Shown here: in pieces, positions 1 to 30,648 of the stretch
How positions within the stretch are numbered: the stretch's first letter is position 1
How the letters are laid out: each line of letters starts with the position of its first letter
NCBI GenBank assembly: GCA_018105865.1
Contig: CM030834.1
Span: 13,046,719-13,110,718, forward strand
DNA length: 64,000 nt
Reading direction: 5' to 3'
Origin: Metaphire vulgaris
Taxonomy: Eukaryota; Annelida; Clitellata; Crassiclitellata; Megascolecidae
Program-made: the position numbers and the translations under genes
Notes under the pieces: generated by a model
The model's input: the letters and a program-made list of their open reading frames with translations, nothing else
What the model was told of the DNA's origin: nothing
Database searches by the model: none

Positions 1-832
1 TAATCTTCTGACATTTTAGAATTCTCCCTATCTATCTGTACTGTATTAAAACTGTTTAAAGAAGCATAAGGTAACCAATGTATGAACTGCAGAATAGGAT
101 ATATTTGTGCTTTAAAATGGAGACAAATGGTTGCTCCATTTCCTCAGCTCCATCTCTTTTTGCCTACACAGTCCATCGGTGCGCGGACGATTAACCATAG
201 GACACAGCGGACATTTAACCATAGGACGATTGTCCATAGGATGATTGACCGCACAAATTTATCATTCTCAATAAAATCTTATGAGCAGAGCTGAGCGCTT
301 GTACAAGTTATAAACGTTATATAACGCTATATAACAGCAAACACGCTTAGAAAATGACAGCAAAACGAGTAAGAACTTATCAGTAGAGCAACACACTTAG
401 GCCTATCCAAGTTATAAGCAATGAATGACTTTGCCTTAACTGTAGGAAAGATGGACAATTGCACGAAGAAATGTTAATAAGTCAGAAGCCACTGCGCTTT
501 TGAATTTTGATTTTGTTTTGTCGTCAACGTCAGCTGGGTATCCTAACTGGCGCATGTAGCCTACAGCAGCGATAAGGCTGGCAGCCTAATATCGATAGTG
601 TGGTCAATCGTACTATGGACTATCATTGTCCTATGGTTAAACATCCGCTGTGGTCAGTCTTTCTATGGACAGTCGATCTATGGACTATCGTCCTAGAAAC
701 AGTCAATCGTCATCTAGGGACAAATGTAGCGGTTTGATATGAAACTATCATTCATATAGGCTTTTTCATTTTGTTTATAGTCATGTTCTTTTACAATATT
801 GAATGTTAAAGGATTTTATTTGTATTTTAAAG
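1..832. other. Intron upstream of the first visible ARFGEF exon, with a long inverted repeat
   Basis: No coding exon was recognised. The stretch contains an element with long inverted arms (about 175-265 and 598-720), listed separately, and otherwise AT-rich intron sequence running into the acceptor AG at 831-832. Confidence 0.6.
175..720. mobile_element. Non-autonomous DNA element with inverted arms made of short repeated motifs
   Basis: The left arm (about 175-265) holds several copies of a motif like GGACGATTnnCCATAGG. The right arm (about 598-720) holds the reverse complement, for example CCTATGGTTAAACATCCGCTGTG. The arms are imperfect inverted repeats around a unique centre of about 330 bp. 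No transposase is visible. The superfamily is unknown; a similar motif-array design occurs at 56018-56660 with a different motif. Confidence 0.6.
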
Positions 833-17814
<16,982 letters not shown>

Positions 17815-20800
17815 ATGAAATGCTTTTGCCAGTGTGACGAGACTCTCGAGTGTCTCTGCTGAGTGATTGCACTGTAAAATTTTCAAGAATCTTGAACATT
17901 GGGGATTTCTATGAGAGACTGGATTTTGGTTAAAGTTTCCAGTGCCAAGAGTCAGCAATGCTTGGGTTAAATTTCCTGACACTTGACAACTGATAACATA
18001 ATTTTCAACAGAGACAAGACAGATTATATTGATTGCATATTTGTGATTAACGAAGTGCAGACATGATGTCTATGAGCAATTAGTAAATGGTAATGAACCT
18101 GGGGTTCAGGAAATATTTTTAGGCACTCGTTTTAAATATCTCTAACATATGAATTGTGGTCATTTATTCCTTTGGTGCTAACACATGTTCTGTTATATAT
18201 TAAAAGCCTTTCTTTTTCATTGTAACATTGAAGTTATTAATTACCTGCACATTAGTTATAATGCTATAAAATAATGTGCTTTTGCTTCACAATTGCTTTC
18301 TACCCATTAGTTTGTGCTGCATATCAGTCAAATATGTACTGCTTATTCACGCATGTAATGCATGATTTCTACACTTTTGCAAACTTGACATTGTCCTCTG
18401 GCGACATATTCTGCACGTGTGCCATGCTTGCTTTACACAGGTACATGTTATACAAGTAAATATGTTGTGATGCACCTGACATTTATCTGTGGAGCTCTTA
18501 CTTTATGGGTGTGGTATGGTGATCTCTTGTTAATGTTACAATGGTACTGCATATACACTGACTCATCAGTGATTGCAAAATAACTTGTATATGTCTTACT
18601 AATTTGTTGATTTGTGTGAATTATAATGACTTCAAAATTTGATATGCTGTGCAGAAGCAGCATAGAAGGTAGTTATATGCTAGAGGGTTTTCATGTTTTT
18701 AACTTTTAGGTAACTGTGGGGTTTCATTTGCTTTCGTATTTTTTTATTCTGTGTACAAATTCCAGTGATTCTTTTCATTTGTGTTTCTAATCATTTGCTG
18801 GATGGTGTAGTTTATTTCTTTTAGGGACCATTCTTTTGAAATTATGCATATAACTATGGTTAAACTAAAGCTTGCCTTCCATTTTGGAACTAGCCACAAT
18901 GAGAAGGTATTTCTAAAGAACAGAATGAAATTGTAATTCAGAATCAATCTAATTAGAAACATTTTGAATATTTCTTAAATTTGTTTGGTTTAAAAGGAAG
19001 CTCTTGCATATGGTGTTTCATTTAATTACACATGACATTTGCAAAGTGGTGACAGTATATGGATATTTGAATGCTTTGCATGCGATGTGATTAAAATATG
19101 AACAACTTAAATATTAGTATAAATTTAGATTGATTTTGTAAGCACTTATTTACCGCACATAGAGATATTTTGGTTTAGTACAGACATTTTATTAGTTATT
19201 CAAAGCTGATGGCTTCAATAGACAAGCATTGTTTTCTGTTGTTACATTCATGTAAGCTTTGTCATTAAGTGTTAATTATAAGATTGGTGATACATATCTT
19301 TATTTAGTTACCTTACTAGTAGAAATGGTGTTTGCGATTATTCAATTTATAGGTCGTAGCAAGAAGACCACAAGCATTAGTTACTGATATTTGTGGATCT
19401 AGAGGCTTTAGGTTCTAAAAGTCACTGCAACAGGAGATAAAATTTATTAGGGCTTAAGGGCTGGTTCTATTTTAATAATTGCATTGATCTTCATCATGAG
19501 TTGATCTGTTAAGATATATGGGACATATATGTGGGATGTATATATATGAGATGGTTGTTTGGTTGGGTGTAGTTTATTTGTTCAGTGATCATTTTACCAA
19601 GTGGTTTAATTCTGAACATTGCACTTTGCTTGTTGCAGAACTAAGTACTGGCATAAATTTTGGTGTAATTCATTTTTAGACAAATTTTAGACTAGAATAT
19701 GGCTAATTTTTATTATGTATGTATAGATTAGAAAGATATCTTATGCTTTATTGTTGTCTAGAATTGTGCATAACTGGTACTACATGATTTCTTTTGAGAA
19801 TTTGTGTTGATCATTGGAGTGATGAACAAGGTTAAGTTTTGCTTTGCCTATTGTCAGTACATTTTATTATAGAGATTGTATTCCAAATGTCTTGCTCTGT
19901 TGATGTTCTTACTTCCCTAATTGTCACCTAGATTGTTTATGGATTAAAAGCAATCCTATATGCAGGTATCATCACTGAAGCTGTAGGCTATCAGACAGTT
20001 GTTTTCTTTATTGATTAGTTTCTAGCATTGCATTTTCTTTGTGTTTGTGTCATTGATTTCTTTTTTTCTTGGAAGCTTTGTGGTAGCGCCATGTAGAAAT
20101 TATTTTTACAATATTCACTTTTCCTAGATGAGGAAAGTGCACTTATGATATGTGCTGGCTGAACGGTACATTTAGAGAAGTCAGCAGCACTCTAGTGATT
20201 TTGCTGCACTCAATTGCATTTGCTAGAAATTTCCATTTTTGTTTTCAAGCCAGACATTTTAGTGTCCATAGGAATTCTGTTGAGTGGATTATAATGTTAC
20301 ATCTAACACTTATAGAATGGTTTTGATTTCATCTGTAATGGTTTACCATCATAACTGTTTTTTGAATCACAATTTGTACAGATTAGAATTAGCTTATGGG
20401 GATGGTGTCAAAATGAAAAGTAGTCTCCATAACATAAAATAATTTTATACAAAAAATGTGGTTTTTAATATATATTGGGTTTTTGTTATCTAACACATTC
20501 CATTGAATGCTAATAAATTTAAAGATATGTGATTATAGTCATTTATGTTGGTTGGAGAAATTAAATTATCCTGTAGCTGTAAATAGCCTCTTTAGTACAC
20601 ACATAGAAGCAGTCAATCGTTTGTTTTTCAGGCTAAGAAATGTCTTTTACTGTCACATACTCTGCCAGTTTGAGTGAACTTTGCCACAACAAACCTATTA
20701 CAAATTGGGGTTGGCACAAGTTTTCGGTGCTGATTTTAACCCGTTTCTTATTTTTCTGCTGACAAGCTATGCTTGCATTTTTGTAAAAACGGTCCTATAT

Positions 20801-22058
20801 TCGGTTCAGGTTGAAAATTCTAGAACTAGAAGGGCTCTACGTTTTGGGGCAACAATTACAGTATAGTCTATCTTCTCTAAGTGTATGAGGCTCAGCTCTG
20901 TAGCAAGTCGTCGTCATCATCTTCTTGCTCCTTCATGAACTGAAGTTGAGGTGACAGCATGAATTTCTTTTCTCCAGCAATGCCGATTCTGTGGCCTCTC
21001 AACTGCTGCTGACATTTGCAGTCCTATCCACTCTTCCACGTTGCAAGTCAGAGCCCACGAATTCTGACATAGAAGGGATCCCTCAGCTAGGCCACAGCAT
21101 GGCTGCTTACAAGAAATTGTTGCTTAAAAATGTAGAGCTCTTCTAATTTTAGAATTTCCAACCTATACTCAAGTGGAACCATCCTTACATCTTGACAGCT
21201 AGCATGGAATAAGAGATGCTACAGTACAGTATATATCCTACACTATAATTGCTTCTTATGCCTTGTTTAGTTTTGGGGCAGATGAACCAGACTGAACAGT
21301 TGAAGCAGAAAGTAAGTGCATGAAATGAATCTTCAATTTCCCCATAAACTTGCCAGTACTTTTAGAACACACAAGAATTGCAGTCTGTTCTTCGATGGAT
21401 TTACAGTGGTGAATTACAAGTGATGCTTAGCAATTGATCAAGATAGTATGATATAAAAAGTTGGTTTCTTTGGTTGAACTTCTAAATTCTGGATAATATG
21501 CAAACTGACACCGTTGGAATGTTATTGGAAGAAGTCCAGTGTTTAACAAATGAGAATTCCTTTATACATAAGAATGGTCATCATAATGACATCGGCATCT
21601 TTGTGTTTCATGCTGTAAATAGTTATTTAAAATGTTAAGTTGTTTTCTGCTATATTAATCAGTATCTTCTGCATGTACATGGTGAATTTTCTATCTGTGT
21701 TTATTTAATTCACTCTCATTTCTTGTTTTATTTAAAAACCGAGTTACTAGTACTGAATGGCACAGTAATTCCAAAAGTAATACTTAACAAAATAAACTGA
21801 TTTGGGTAATGAGCCAAATGCACCAAACACTGAACTACAGTAATAATATTATTAAATTAACCCAGATGGCTTGTAGTTGAAAAGTTAATTGCATTGAGCA
21901 GTTTCTGTGTCTTTGACTTCCAGGAAAAGGCACACAGCCCTACTACATGTATACCCAAGTGATTGCCGGCATATTTACTAGCAAACACAGACTGCTTAAT
22001 GTGACAAGTAGTTGTTAATGAAGATCTTTAGCCAAATGCAGGAATTTTTTTAAGTTAA
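17815..22058. other. ARFGEF 3' UTR and tail-to-tail intergenic region
   Basis: AT-rich, with no convincing coding exon on either strand; the small ORFs show no family resemblance. Possible plus-strand AATAAA signals are at 20512-20517 and 21791-21796. If the transcript uses the latter, its 3' UTR is about 4 kb and almost meets the 3' end of the minus-strand SAMD1-like gene. Confidence 0.6.
21791..21796 (+). promoter_or_regulatory. Candidate polyadenylation signal for ARFGEF
   Basis: AATAAA on the plus strand about 4 kb after the ARFGEF stop. An alternative AATAAA is at 20512-20517. The choice cannot be made without transcript data. Confidence 0.35.
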
Positions 22059-22130
22059 TTTATTGTAGTGACGTTATTTTTCAAATGACAAAACGTTATC
22101 AGTTGCTGTAATGAATAGTAGATAGAAAAT

Positions 22131-22136
22131 TTTATT
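22131..22136 (-). promoter_or_regulatory. Candidate polyadenylation signal for the SAMD1-like gene
   Basis: TTTATT on the plus strand is AATAAA on the minus strand, 1.6 kb after the minus-strand stop at 23727. A second one lies at 22059-22064. Confidence 0.35.
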
Positions 22137-23726
22137 ATAAACACAACATACATAAAGTCATATATAAAAGAAATATTAGTTAGATCAAGGCAATCATTAG
22201 CTGTTCAAGTTAACAATATTAGTCAATAATTATGTGAATTATACACATGAACTCCTTTCAAGCACAGGGCTCTAATGTTAAGCTGCATTTAGGATAGGAT
22301 TTATAAATACAAAAATAGGATTTAGTAAAGATACAATGCCCTGCTCTTACTAGTGAAGCTTATAGCTAAAAAATTTCAAACAGCTTTAACTCATTTAAAA
22401 TACTCTGAACATGCAGCAGAGGCTTAGGTTAAGTAGGTTAATTAGCAAGTCTGAAAACCCATTGACCATTCATTGATTGCTTACATGTTTTATACTTGGC
22501 ACTAGGTTCCTGCTCTTTCAGAAAACGGATACAACAGAGAAAAACAAACTAAAAAATTAATGAAATGAAATTGACATTAAGTTGAGCCATTTCATATTTT
22601 AACATCAGAAGTCTTTACATGGCAGGGTTGTGCTAGAAGTTAGCACATCATCACATATAATTATTAGATAACATAACTTCAGCACTTCTCCATCTAATTT
22701 TGTAAATCAGGTATTATGTCTAGCATTCCACATACCATAACATTCTAAACAAACTGCAAATAACAATATATTAGAAAATATGAGAAAAGTCAATACAAAA
22801 TCAATACAAATATGTATGACAAATAATTCTTCAACATGATGCAAAGTATTCACCAATAGCATAATTCATCAAGCAATGAAAACACAGAACGACAGCAGAT
22901 AAATTCTGAATAGATTGTAAACCAATGAAAACTGCACGATTCTGTGGAGCCATTACAAAAACAGGACTCCCAATTCACGCATTCAACATAGCAAACAAGC
23001 ATATTTTCAGCTACTTGTCTATTTACAAAAATACAATACCAGCAGTCTTTTCACTTGATGTAAACTAAAATTGCATTTATAATAATTTGCTATACCCTAC
23101 ACGATTAAAAGTTAATACAATATACCGTAGTTAGTACACAAGGACAGGAACAAAATATTCCTGCCAAAAATAATACAAAACCCTAGTACAGACCTGATGA
23201 AGCTAAGAATGTTGTTGTTTAGATATGCTTTCAACAATTTTCAAGTTTTGACAAATTCATAAAATGCAAGAATGAACCCCAGAATATAGAAGTGCACAGT
23301 TTACATGCAGTCAAGCCCAGCCGAAAACACAACTACGGTTCACTTTCCTGCCATATTGAATATCACACAACAAAAAGCAGTCAAATCGATGAAAAAATCC
23401 CCAATTGAAAACTAAATCAAGGCAAGTTTCTAAAACTAAACACAGATTAATTGAATGAAAAAAAGTAAAGTTGCTTGTGAACAGACAAATGTTACTTGAT
23501 CAACACCGTGATTTATATTTCCTTGCTTGCAAAGAAGAGTATATACAGGTATTTGAAGCAGCAAACATTGCTAATCAAAAACAGAATAAAAGAAATTGCG
23601 GTACCTTGTGTTCATAATAACCAAATGCTGAATTCTAGCAAAACAAACCTGTAACTTTATACAGTTTTCTGTGGTGCTGGCAAAACACAAAAGACAGACA
23701 GATTTACAGACAGAAAGAACACCAGA
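22137..23726 (-). other. Probable 3' UTR of the SAMD1-like gene
   Basis: AT-rich, with no gene-like ORF. It lies between the stop codon at 23727-23729 and the minus-strand AATAAA candidates near 22.1 kb. Confidence 0.5.
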
Positions 23727-25201
23727 TCAGTGACTGTTAGAGTGCTTTCTCTGAAGTCGTTGAATATGCACGTATATTTTAAGAGCTGGGCCCAGCCTTA
23801 ATGACAAGCCAGTGATAACATCCATTCGAGTCATCAAAAGAAGTGCACGTCCGTCAATTTCCTTCCAAAAACAATTTTCACACAGTTGTAGAACACGCAG
23901 CAAAATATAAAATGATTGCACATAACACACAGTCAGCAAATTTAATTAATATCAACGCATTTGTGCATTAAATGTGACCGAGTGAGATGCATGGATAAAT
24001 GGCAAGTACATTTAGCTAGGTCAATTTAAAAATTTCAAGCTCATACTAATGATAATCATTATGAGAAACTGTTCAATTCATTTGTAAGTTTACAAAACAT
24101 GAAGAAAATGTAATTAACCATTTAAACAGTATAAAAATTCTAAACCATCTGAGTCACAGTAAATCCTTTAGTAGCTTATGAACAAGCTTGCCTCATTCTT
24201 TCAAACCTTTCATCAGATCAAGTAATATGCACCCAACAACAACAGAACTAACTCCTTCTATTGACCATAAACTTTATCTAGACTATCAATAAGTATACTA
24301 TGTCAAAGTAAATTTTCTCAACTTGCTTGTCAGTGGGATGCAAATTATCTTCTAGAACTGTGGTTCTAACCGAGGGTACTCGTACTCCTCGGGGGGTTCT
24401 TGAAAAACATTGTGATCAGAACAAAAGTCTGTTTTAAAGACTTTTACTACAATGTAGTCTGTATACTGTACAGTGTACAAATACTGTAGAAATGTCTGTA
24501 CTAAATTAGAAATTCTAAAAATCTCACTTTCTGACATGTGCACAATCTGTGACAGATGTTTATTGCAGTCTATAATTTTTTTCAATATATTGCAGAGCAC
24601 AAACTTCTGTCCTGGGATAAGGTATTCTGGTAGGGGGTTCATTGCTATCTTATGTTTGTTTCAGAGGTACATAATCATAAAAAGGTTAATAACCACTATT
24701 CTAGAAGGATCCAGAACTTCATCACATATTCCAGTAGAGGCATAAAACATAATAAACAACTGCTCTAGGAAGGGTAAGCATTCACTATAAAAAAGGGAGT
24801 TAGCTCACTTGTTCCCTGAATGCCTCACACTGTCCCGTGAAGCCCATATCAGAGAAATATTTGACCACATCGACAATTGACCAACTCGATGCATCTGGAA
24901 CTTCGGCCGTTAGAGTGGTGGCTAGCCGCGGAAGTGGGACAGCAATGGCTGGACTTAACCTGGAAGACCTGAAAAAACAAATAAACTGACATGCTCTAGA
25001 TTCTGTTCAAGCAATCCACAAGCTAAGCACACGATCTTCAAAAACTTTCATTTACAAAAGCTGAACAAAGCAATGAAAAGTAATGCAAGGACAACACTAC
25101 ATGGCAGCAAACAATGAGCTAGCAGCAACAGGAGATGCTTCAACATTTCAAGGTCTGTATATGAATCCAATTAGTCACTTCAGGGATAAACAAATAGACA
25201 T

Positions 25202-25271
<70 letters not shown>

Positions 25272-26496
25272 AGGAGTGCAAAGAAGAGGAAAGATCATCA
25301 TAAGATATGAAACATTCATGACAAGGATTCTATCAAAATAGCATTAAAAACATTGGTAAGATGAAAACAACAAACATTTTGCTTTCTTCAACTTCTTCAA
25401 TGAAATGCACTGGGGAGTCATTGGGTGTAGGCAAACAAGAGGCCCCGCCTCCATCTAAGTAACAAATACACACAATCACACAGTTTCCCAAATGCACCAA
25501 AAAATATTCCTAAATTTGACAGAAGAGATATTGAACCAACATTAAATAACTTAAAATGCAAAAGTTGAAAACTATTTCTACTTAAACTAAATATATCAAT
25601 TAAGAATATAAATTAAGATGTAACCATTTCAACCAACCCAATACTGTATGTTGCTGAAAAGTGAGCAGTGACAATAAAAAGGTTAAATTATCCAAAAACA
25701 TCTTCATGAAATGATTGTAAAATCTACTTAACAAATAATTACCCTCACCAGCCGGGCTAATGTTTTCTTCTACTGGCAGATCAACATTATTCTCGGGATT
25801 ATTTTCACCACTGCCAATCGGATCATCACCACCACCAAATTCCAAGATACACTGACAACATACCCATTTCCCTACCAAAATGACAACATTCATACAATCA
25901 ATAGACTTCTATCCTTCACTTGTTGCCAACAAACGTGAAAAATTGCTATTACCAGTAATTATTACAATCTGCAAATAAAGCAATTATCAAAGCTCTGAGG
26001 CATCAAGCATATCAGACTGGTCAATTTCTAAACGACATTATATTACCAACGAAAAGCTCTAGTTAATTGAAGATATACCTTTCGGCTTCTCTTCAACAGG
26101 TGGTTGATGACAGTTCATGTGATAACCTTTATCACATGCATCACAAAACAACATGGCATCCTGTCAGAAAGCAACAATTATGCAAATAGTCTGACAGTGT
26201 TTTGGTTTTTGACAGAAGCAGTTATGACCAACATTCTTTAAAACGAGAAGTAATTCCAAAGATTATAGAATTTTATCTTAACATCAAGAATAATTTTCAA
26301 AGAGCCCATTTTATATTCATAATTTAAAACAGATCATAATTCCTTTGCAGTTGTTAAGTATGTTCCCCAAGTCTTAAAAACATAAATGATAAAATGATTG
26401 ACTGATGTATAACTTGTTAATTTTACAATAGCTCTTCTGCTAAATTTAAATATCTGTCCTCTTTCTACTAAAATTTGTCTGTAAATAAGTGAAAGT

Positions 26497-26533
<37 letters not shown>

Positions 26534-29500
26534 ATATGTTTGCTAACGCACATTAAGTCATTCACCAGGTGAAGACTCATAAGGGCAGGGTGAGTCACAT
26601 GTCCTAAACAGTGTAGGTCAAACTGCAGAGTACAGTTTCAGTTTTCAGTCGGCGTTTAAAAGCAACTGTAGAAACAGTTAAGTCCAAAGTGACAGATTTC
26701 GGTAGTTTGTTCCAAACAGATGGACAGTGTTGGCAAAGGAATGGTCAGTGAGAGAAAGGTGAGTGCGCTGCTGTAGCAGTTTGTTAACACCTCTCGATCT
26801 CAGTAGTCTGGTCTGTTCCTGCACTTGGATGACATCTCTTAGGTAGCTGGGCTGCTGTGTAGTAATCGTTTTAAAAGTGATTAGCTCAATCTTGTATTGG
26901 AGTATTGGATACGGTACCGTACTGGTAGCCAGTGGAGACGAGCAAGGATCGGGGTGATGTTTTCTGTTTGGCGCACTTTGCAAACGGTCCTGGCCAGTGA
27001 TATATGACCAATTTAATGCAAAGAAAGGATCCAAAAGACCCACACACGTGTCCTCATTTAAAAACTTGCAAAAGTGCTAAAATCCTCCTTTGCCATCACT
27101 CATTTGGCATACGCTACATCAAGAATATGATGAAACTGAGAAGCAACTTCAAAGTTTCATCACTCAACTAAATGCCGGCAAACTGAAGAAACAAAACTCT
27201 ACAAGACATTCAGATGAATAATTATTGTTTTACTGCATCTCCAGAGTCGTTGCAGATGTTACACGTCTTACAGTCAATGCATTGCCAAGGCGATCGGCAA
27301 GCACGCTGCGCCAATTCCTTGCTGTAATCCATGCACGATGGGTGGGCTGAAACAGAAGCACAATCACCAAGAATAAGTTAAGCGCTAATCATGTACAGCC
27401 TTTGGCAGATAAAAAACACTTTATATAGCAATTCGTCTAAATTATCCACATCATTGAAATCACTTTGAATTGGAAGAGAGACAGGTTTCAAGCATTTCAG
27501 AGAGTGTCTTAAAGCCAGTGGCTGCAAGGATACATATGACCAGATTGGGTGCATTTCAGTGGGGTGGACCAAGCACACTAAAACGTCAATGCCTGGATTA
27601 ATAAGGTGCCTTTCAAGTGCTTTTGGTGATGTTTCATGAAGTAGAGAAGACAGGTCAATACCAAGAGTTGTGAAGAGGGAGAGCACAGAGAAATAAATTG
27701 GAGAATATTCAATAAAACCAGTTGTTAATCTCAAACTTTACCAACAGATACTATTTACATCAAGAACACAACTTCTGTTACTACTTAATAATAGACTATT
27801 TTTAAAAGTCACAGTACCTTTAGCCTGACAATCTCTGCAGATAAGAAGTTCTTCTGGCTGACCATTTCGGTTACTAGCAGCAGTTCTAACACAGAAATCA
27901 CACTTAGGATCCTGGTCATCTGTCCCAGAAGCCAACGAATTCATTTTTGGATCAGTTTTCACATTGACCTCATGGCAAGTTTTCTTTGTAGGAGGAGGCA
28001 ATTGTGAATCTTGTGAAATGCTCTTCTTCAATTTCTGAAAATATATCAGAAGCCATTAATATGCTGAAATAGACATTTACAAATTCATAACCAAGCAAGT
28101 AAAGACAAGATCAATCGTCGAATTGCAACACAGATCTTCAACATGAAATCAATATTGAGTGGAAAATCAAAGAATACAACACATCACTAAAAAAATCAAA
28201 CATTCAGGCTTTGAATAGTATTTAGCCTAGCCTATCCAAACAAGAGTTGTCTCCAACAACTTCCTCATGGCATTGCAAAGACAGAGGCAAAATTCTGCAA
28301 ATGAACTTCTTTCAGCTCATCACTGTTGGTGGTGAAGAAAACGACTGTCAGCAAGCGTTCAGGTAAACTGCACCCAAAATATATAGGCCCTAATCAAGGC
28401 CATGCCTAGATCAGAGCACAAATTATAAAACTAGAAATTTCGGTTTGCCATTAACCCCTTTACCGGGGACCCCGAATATATCCGTCCACTTTACATTGAG
28501 TTACAGTTAAATGCACAGTAAAGGGGTTAAGTGGCTGATCACACATTACCTTAGTATGGCTATGTTTAAATGATAGTCATGCACCATTTAATTTGCACAT
28601 AAGAAATTGCACTATTTCAAAGCATCTGTAAGGTAGTGCCTATATGAAAGATCACAGCCATTCATATTGTTATGTTCTTGCAGATCCTTTTAAACTATTC
28701 CAGGATTAAGATTTGGAGTAGGCTGTTATGTAAAAAAGGCATTAATGCATGGTTCTGAAACAGTGCATATGACAAAACAAAATCAAGTATAGTAATCACT
28801 GACAGAGAGCAGCATAATTGTGCAGGGTAAAAACTGCCATGATTACATGAAATGAAAAATTCAATTCTGAAGATAATGCTTTACTAGAAATATATTATAT
28901 TATTACTAGAAATATATTATATTAGTAATATATTATCGAATATTGAAAATCTTACCAAGCACTTTCTTGGCCTACCAGGCAATCTTCGAGATTCAAGCTA
29001 AGAACAAAAATACAAACTTTAGTATTATTCATTAACTATATCTTGTCACACATAATTAAGTAGGTACATAATTCAAGAACATTCACGAGCTCATATAAGC
29101 CCATGTAAGCCCATATAAAATTGCAATATTATTCAAAATAACATAGAGAATCAACAAAAAGCAATGCAATACTTATGATTGCACTAGGTGAATGGCCACC
29201 AGCCAGCAATGATTGTGGACCATATTGCAGAGACTAAGGGAAGCAGTTTTGGAAATGGCAAATTCCACATTTTAATGATTTTACTAGTCTGTGTTTTATC
29301 TTTCCTTTTCACTTATTTCTCACCAAAAAGTCATAAAAAGGGATATTGAAAAACAAATTTGCAAATTTGTTTCAGCATAACATCAATACAATGCACATGA
29401 ATACCACTAACTTTTTTCTTGCTCATAATCAGCTTTATCTTCTTTGAGTCAACCAGACTGTTTGCTGAAGCAGAGTTTGTATCTTCAACATCGTTTGCGG

Positions 29501-30227
29501 CTGCAACATTAGGTGACTCAGTTTCACTGGCAGCGTGATCAGATTCAGCACCACTCACTTTCACTGATCCGTGTATGTCCGAACCAGCTTTGCCAGAACT
29601 CTTCCGTCCTTTCACAAGTTCATATTTAATGCGCACTTTTTGTCTTCCAGTGTAGGCCTTTGAAGACCGACTGCTGGCTGTTTCATCTGCAGACAAATCA
29701 GTGATGCTTTCGCTGTCATCCTTCACTTTCTTATGACTGCCTGTTTCCGCTGATCTTGATGCGACGTCCTTAACATCTTCAGGAGCATTTTCCACCAGTG
29801 ATTCATCCATCGCTTCTTCAATGTCCTCATCAACTTTCACGACTTGTTTGATCTTCGTTTTGTTTAGTGGTGGCCTGCCTCGCTTTCTCTTAGTTTTCAC
29901 CAGAGCTTTGGCCGCTTTCAGATTCAAAAGTTTCTTCTTTGGAAGTTTTGCTCGCATAACGGCCGCGGGTCTTCTTTCTTCCGTGAGATCGCGCCTACGA
30001 CGTCGTTTCTTTGCTGGGTTCCTGTAGCTGATGTTGCCCTTGTAGTTGACCTTGATAACTAGGTTTTCGTCGACCATGATGGCCAGATTGGTCTGGACGT
30101 CGTCGGCACCCAGACCGTGTCGCCTCTCCACCATGTGGCAGATCCTGGCGAGGTCCGGGCGAGCCTTGCGGCTGCGCAGTTGGTCGATCGTCTCTAGGAT
30201 CGGTTCCGCAAACTTCGCCTTCGACAT
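23727..30227 (-). CDS. SAMD1-like: SAMD1-like chromatin reader: winged helix, AT-hook-like motif, tandem PHD, SAM
   Basis: Exons on the minus strand: 30227-29412, 28997-28956, 28034-27818, 27346-27234, 26160-26079, 25871-25743, 25454-25376, 24968-24809, 23861-23727. The sum is 1773 nt, 590 residues plus stop, with all phases fitting. Residues 1-75 form a winged helix like that of SAMD1 and KAT6 ([27 protein letters not shown]), which in those proteins binds unmethylated CpG DNA. Basic GRPPL and GRPRK motifs follow. PHD1 (about 331-389; [23 protein letters not shown]) and PHD2 (about 386-435; [25 protein letters not shown]) form a DPF/KAT6-type pair. The C-terminal SAM (about 515-580; [14 protein letters not shown]) is nearly the SAMD1 SAM. 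No MYST acetyltransferase domain is present. The first in-frame ATG (30225-30227) gives MSKAKFAEP. The likely role is a nuclear CpG-island reader. The 79-nt exon 25454-25376 is the least certain, but without it the frame fails. Confidence 0.88.
24358..24698. mobile_element. hAT-like MITE with 8-bp target duplication TTCTAGAA
   Basis: The ends are CTGTGGTTCTAACC and GGTTAATAACCACTA, flanked by TTCTAGAA on both sides (24350-24357 and 24699-24706). It is about 340 bp and homologous along its length to the element at 33884-34246 (shared block GTGCACAATCTGTGACAGAT). It lies in the last intron of the SAMD1-like gene. Confidence 0.88.
25205..25270. repeat. (CA)n microsatellite
   Basis: About 66 bp of pure CA in an intron of the SAMD1-like gene. 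Confidence 0.95.
26500..27050 (-). mobile_element. LINE 3' fragment (CR1/L2/Jockey-like) with ATT/ATA tail
   Basis: The minus-strand ORF 26678-27043 shows the C-terminal signature of these reverse transcriptases: an ALNW start, [18 protein letters not shown], and the block [12 protein letters not shown]. After its stop, the 3' region ends in a run of AAT/ATT triplets (26500-26533). It is 5' truncated and degraded. It is inserted in the intron between exons 27346-27234 and 26160-26079, in the same orientation as the host gene. Confidence 0.75.
28451..28530. mobile_element. 80-bp TTAA-bounded miniature element
   Basis: It begins TTAACCCCTTTACCGGGG and ends ACAGTAAAGGGGTTAA, inverted repeats that include TTAA. 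A near copy with the same internal ACATTGAGTT block is at 36448-36529. The TTAA edges suggest mobilisation by a piggyBac-type transposase. It lies in an intron of the SAMD1-like gene. Confidence 0.75.
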
Positions 30228-30648
30228 TATGACGATCACGACGCCGACTGGACAGCGATCGAGAAAACTCCGGTCATAGTCGAAGGCGGTTAAAGACGGC
30301 GAAAACTTAAAATCAGATCCGGGCAACGACAAAGCGCGATGGCGCTGCCATTATGCCATAGATCAGTGCACCACAATAACAGTGCATCCCATCATTCCTC
30401 CAAGCCTTCCAAGGTGCATCCGAAACCAAGGTGGGATTGTCCCAATTTGCCCGAGATAAGAATAATTTCTATTATGTATCATTATAATAACTAATAATAA
30501 TAACGACTATAATAGTCATTATTATATTCATTATTATCAGTATTATTGTAATTTGTAGTAGTCAATAACGTAACCAGGATTCCGGAATAGAGGGCCCATC
30601 GACATTTTCGGACTCTACAAGTCTTGAACAAAAGAAACCTCGTCGTGA

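Noticed and set aside
20681..20866. Small plus-strand ORF in the ARFGEF 3' region
   Set aside because: AT-rich, no similarity, no splice or start context.
29821..30279. Plus-strand ORFs opposite the first SAMD1-like exon
   Set aside because: Antisense shadows of a well-supported coding exon.
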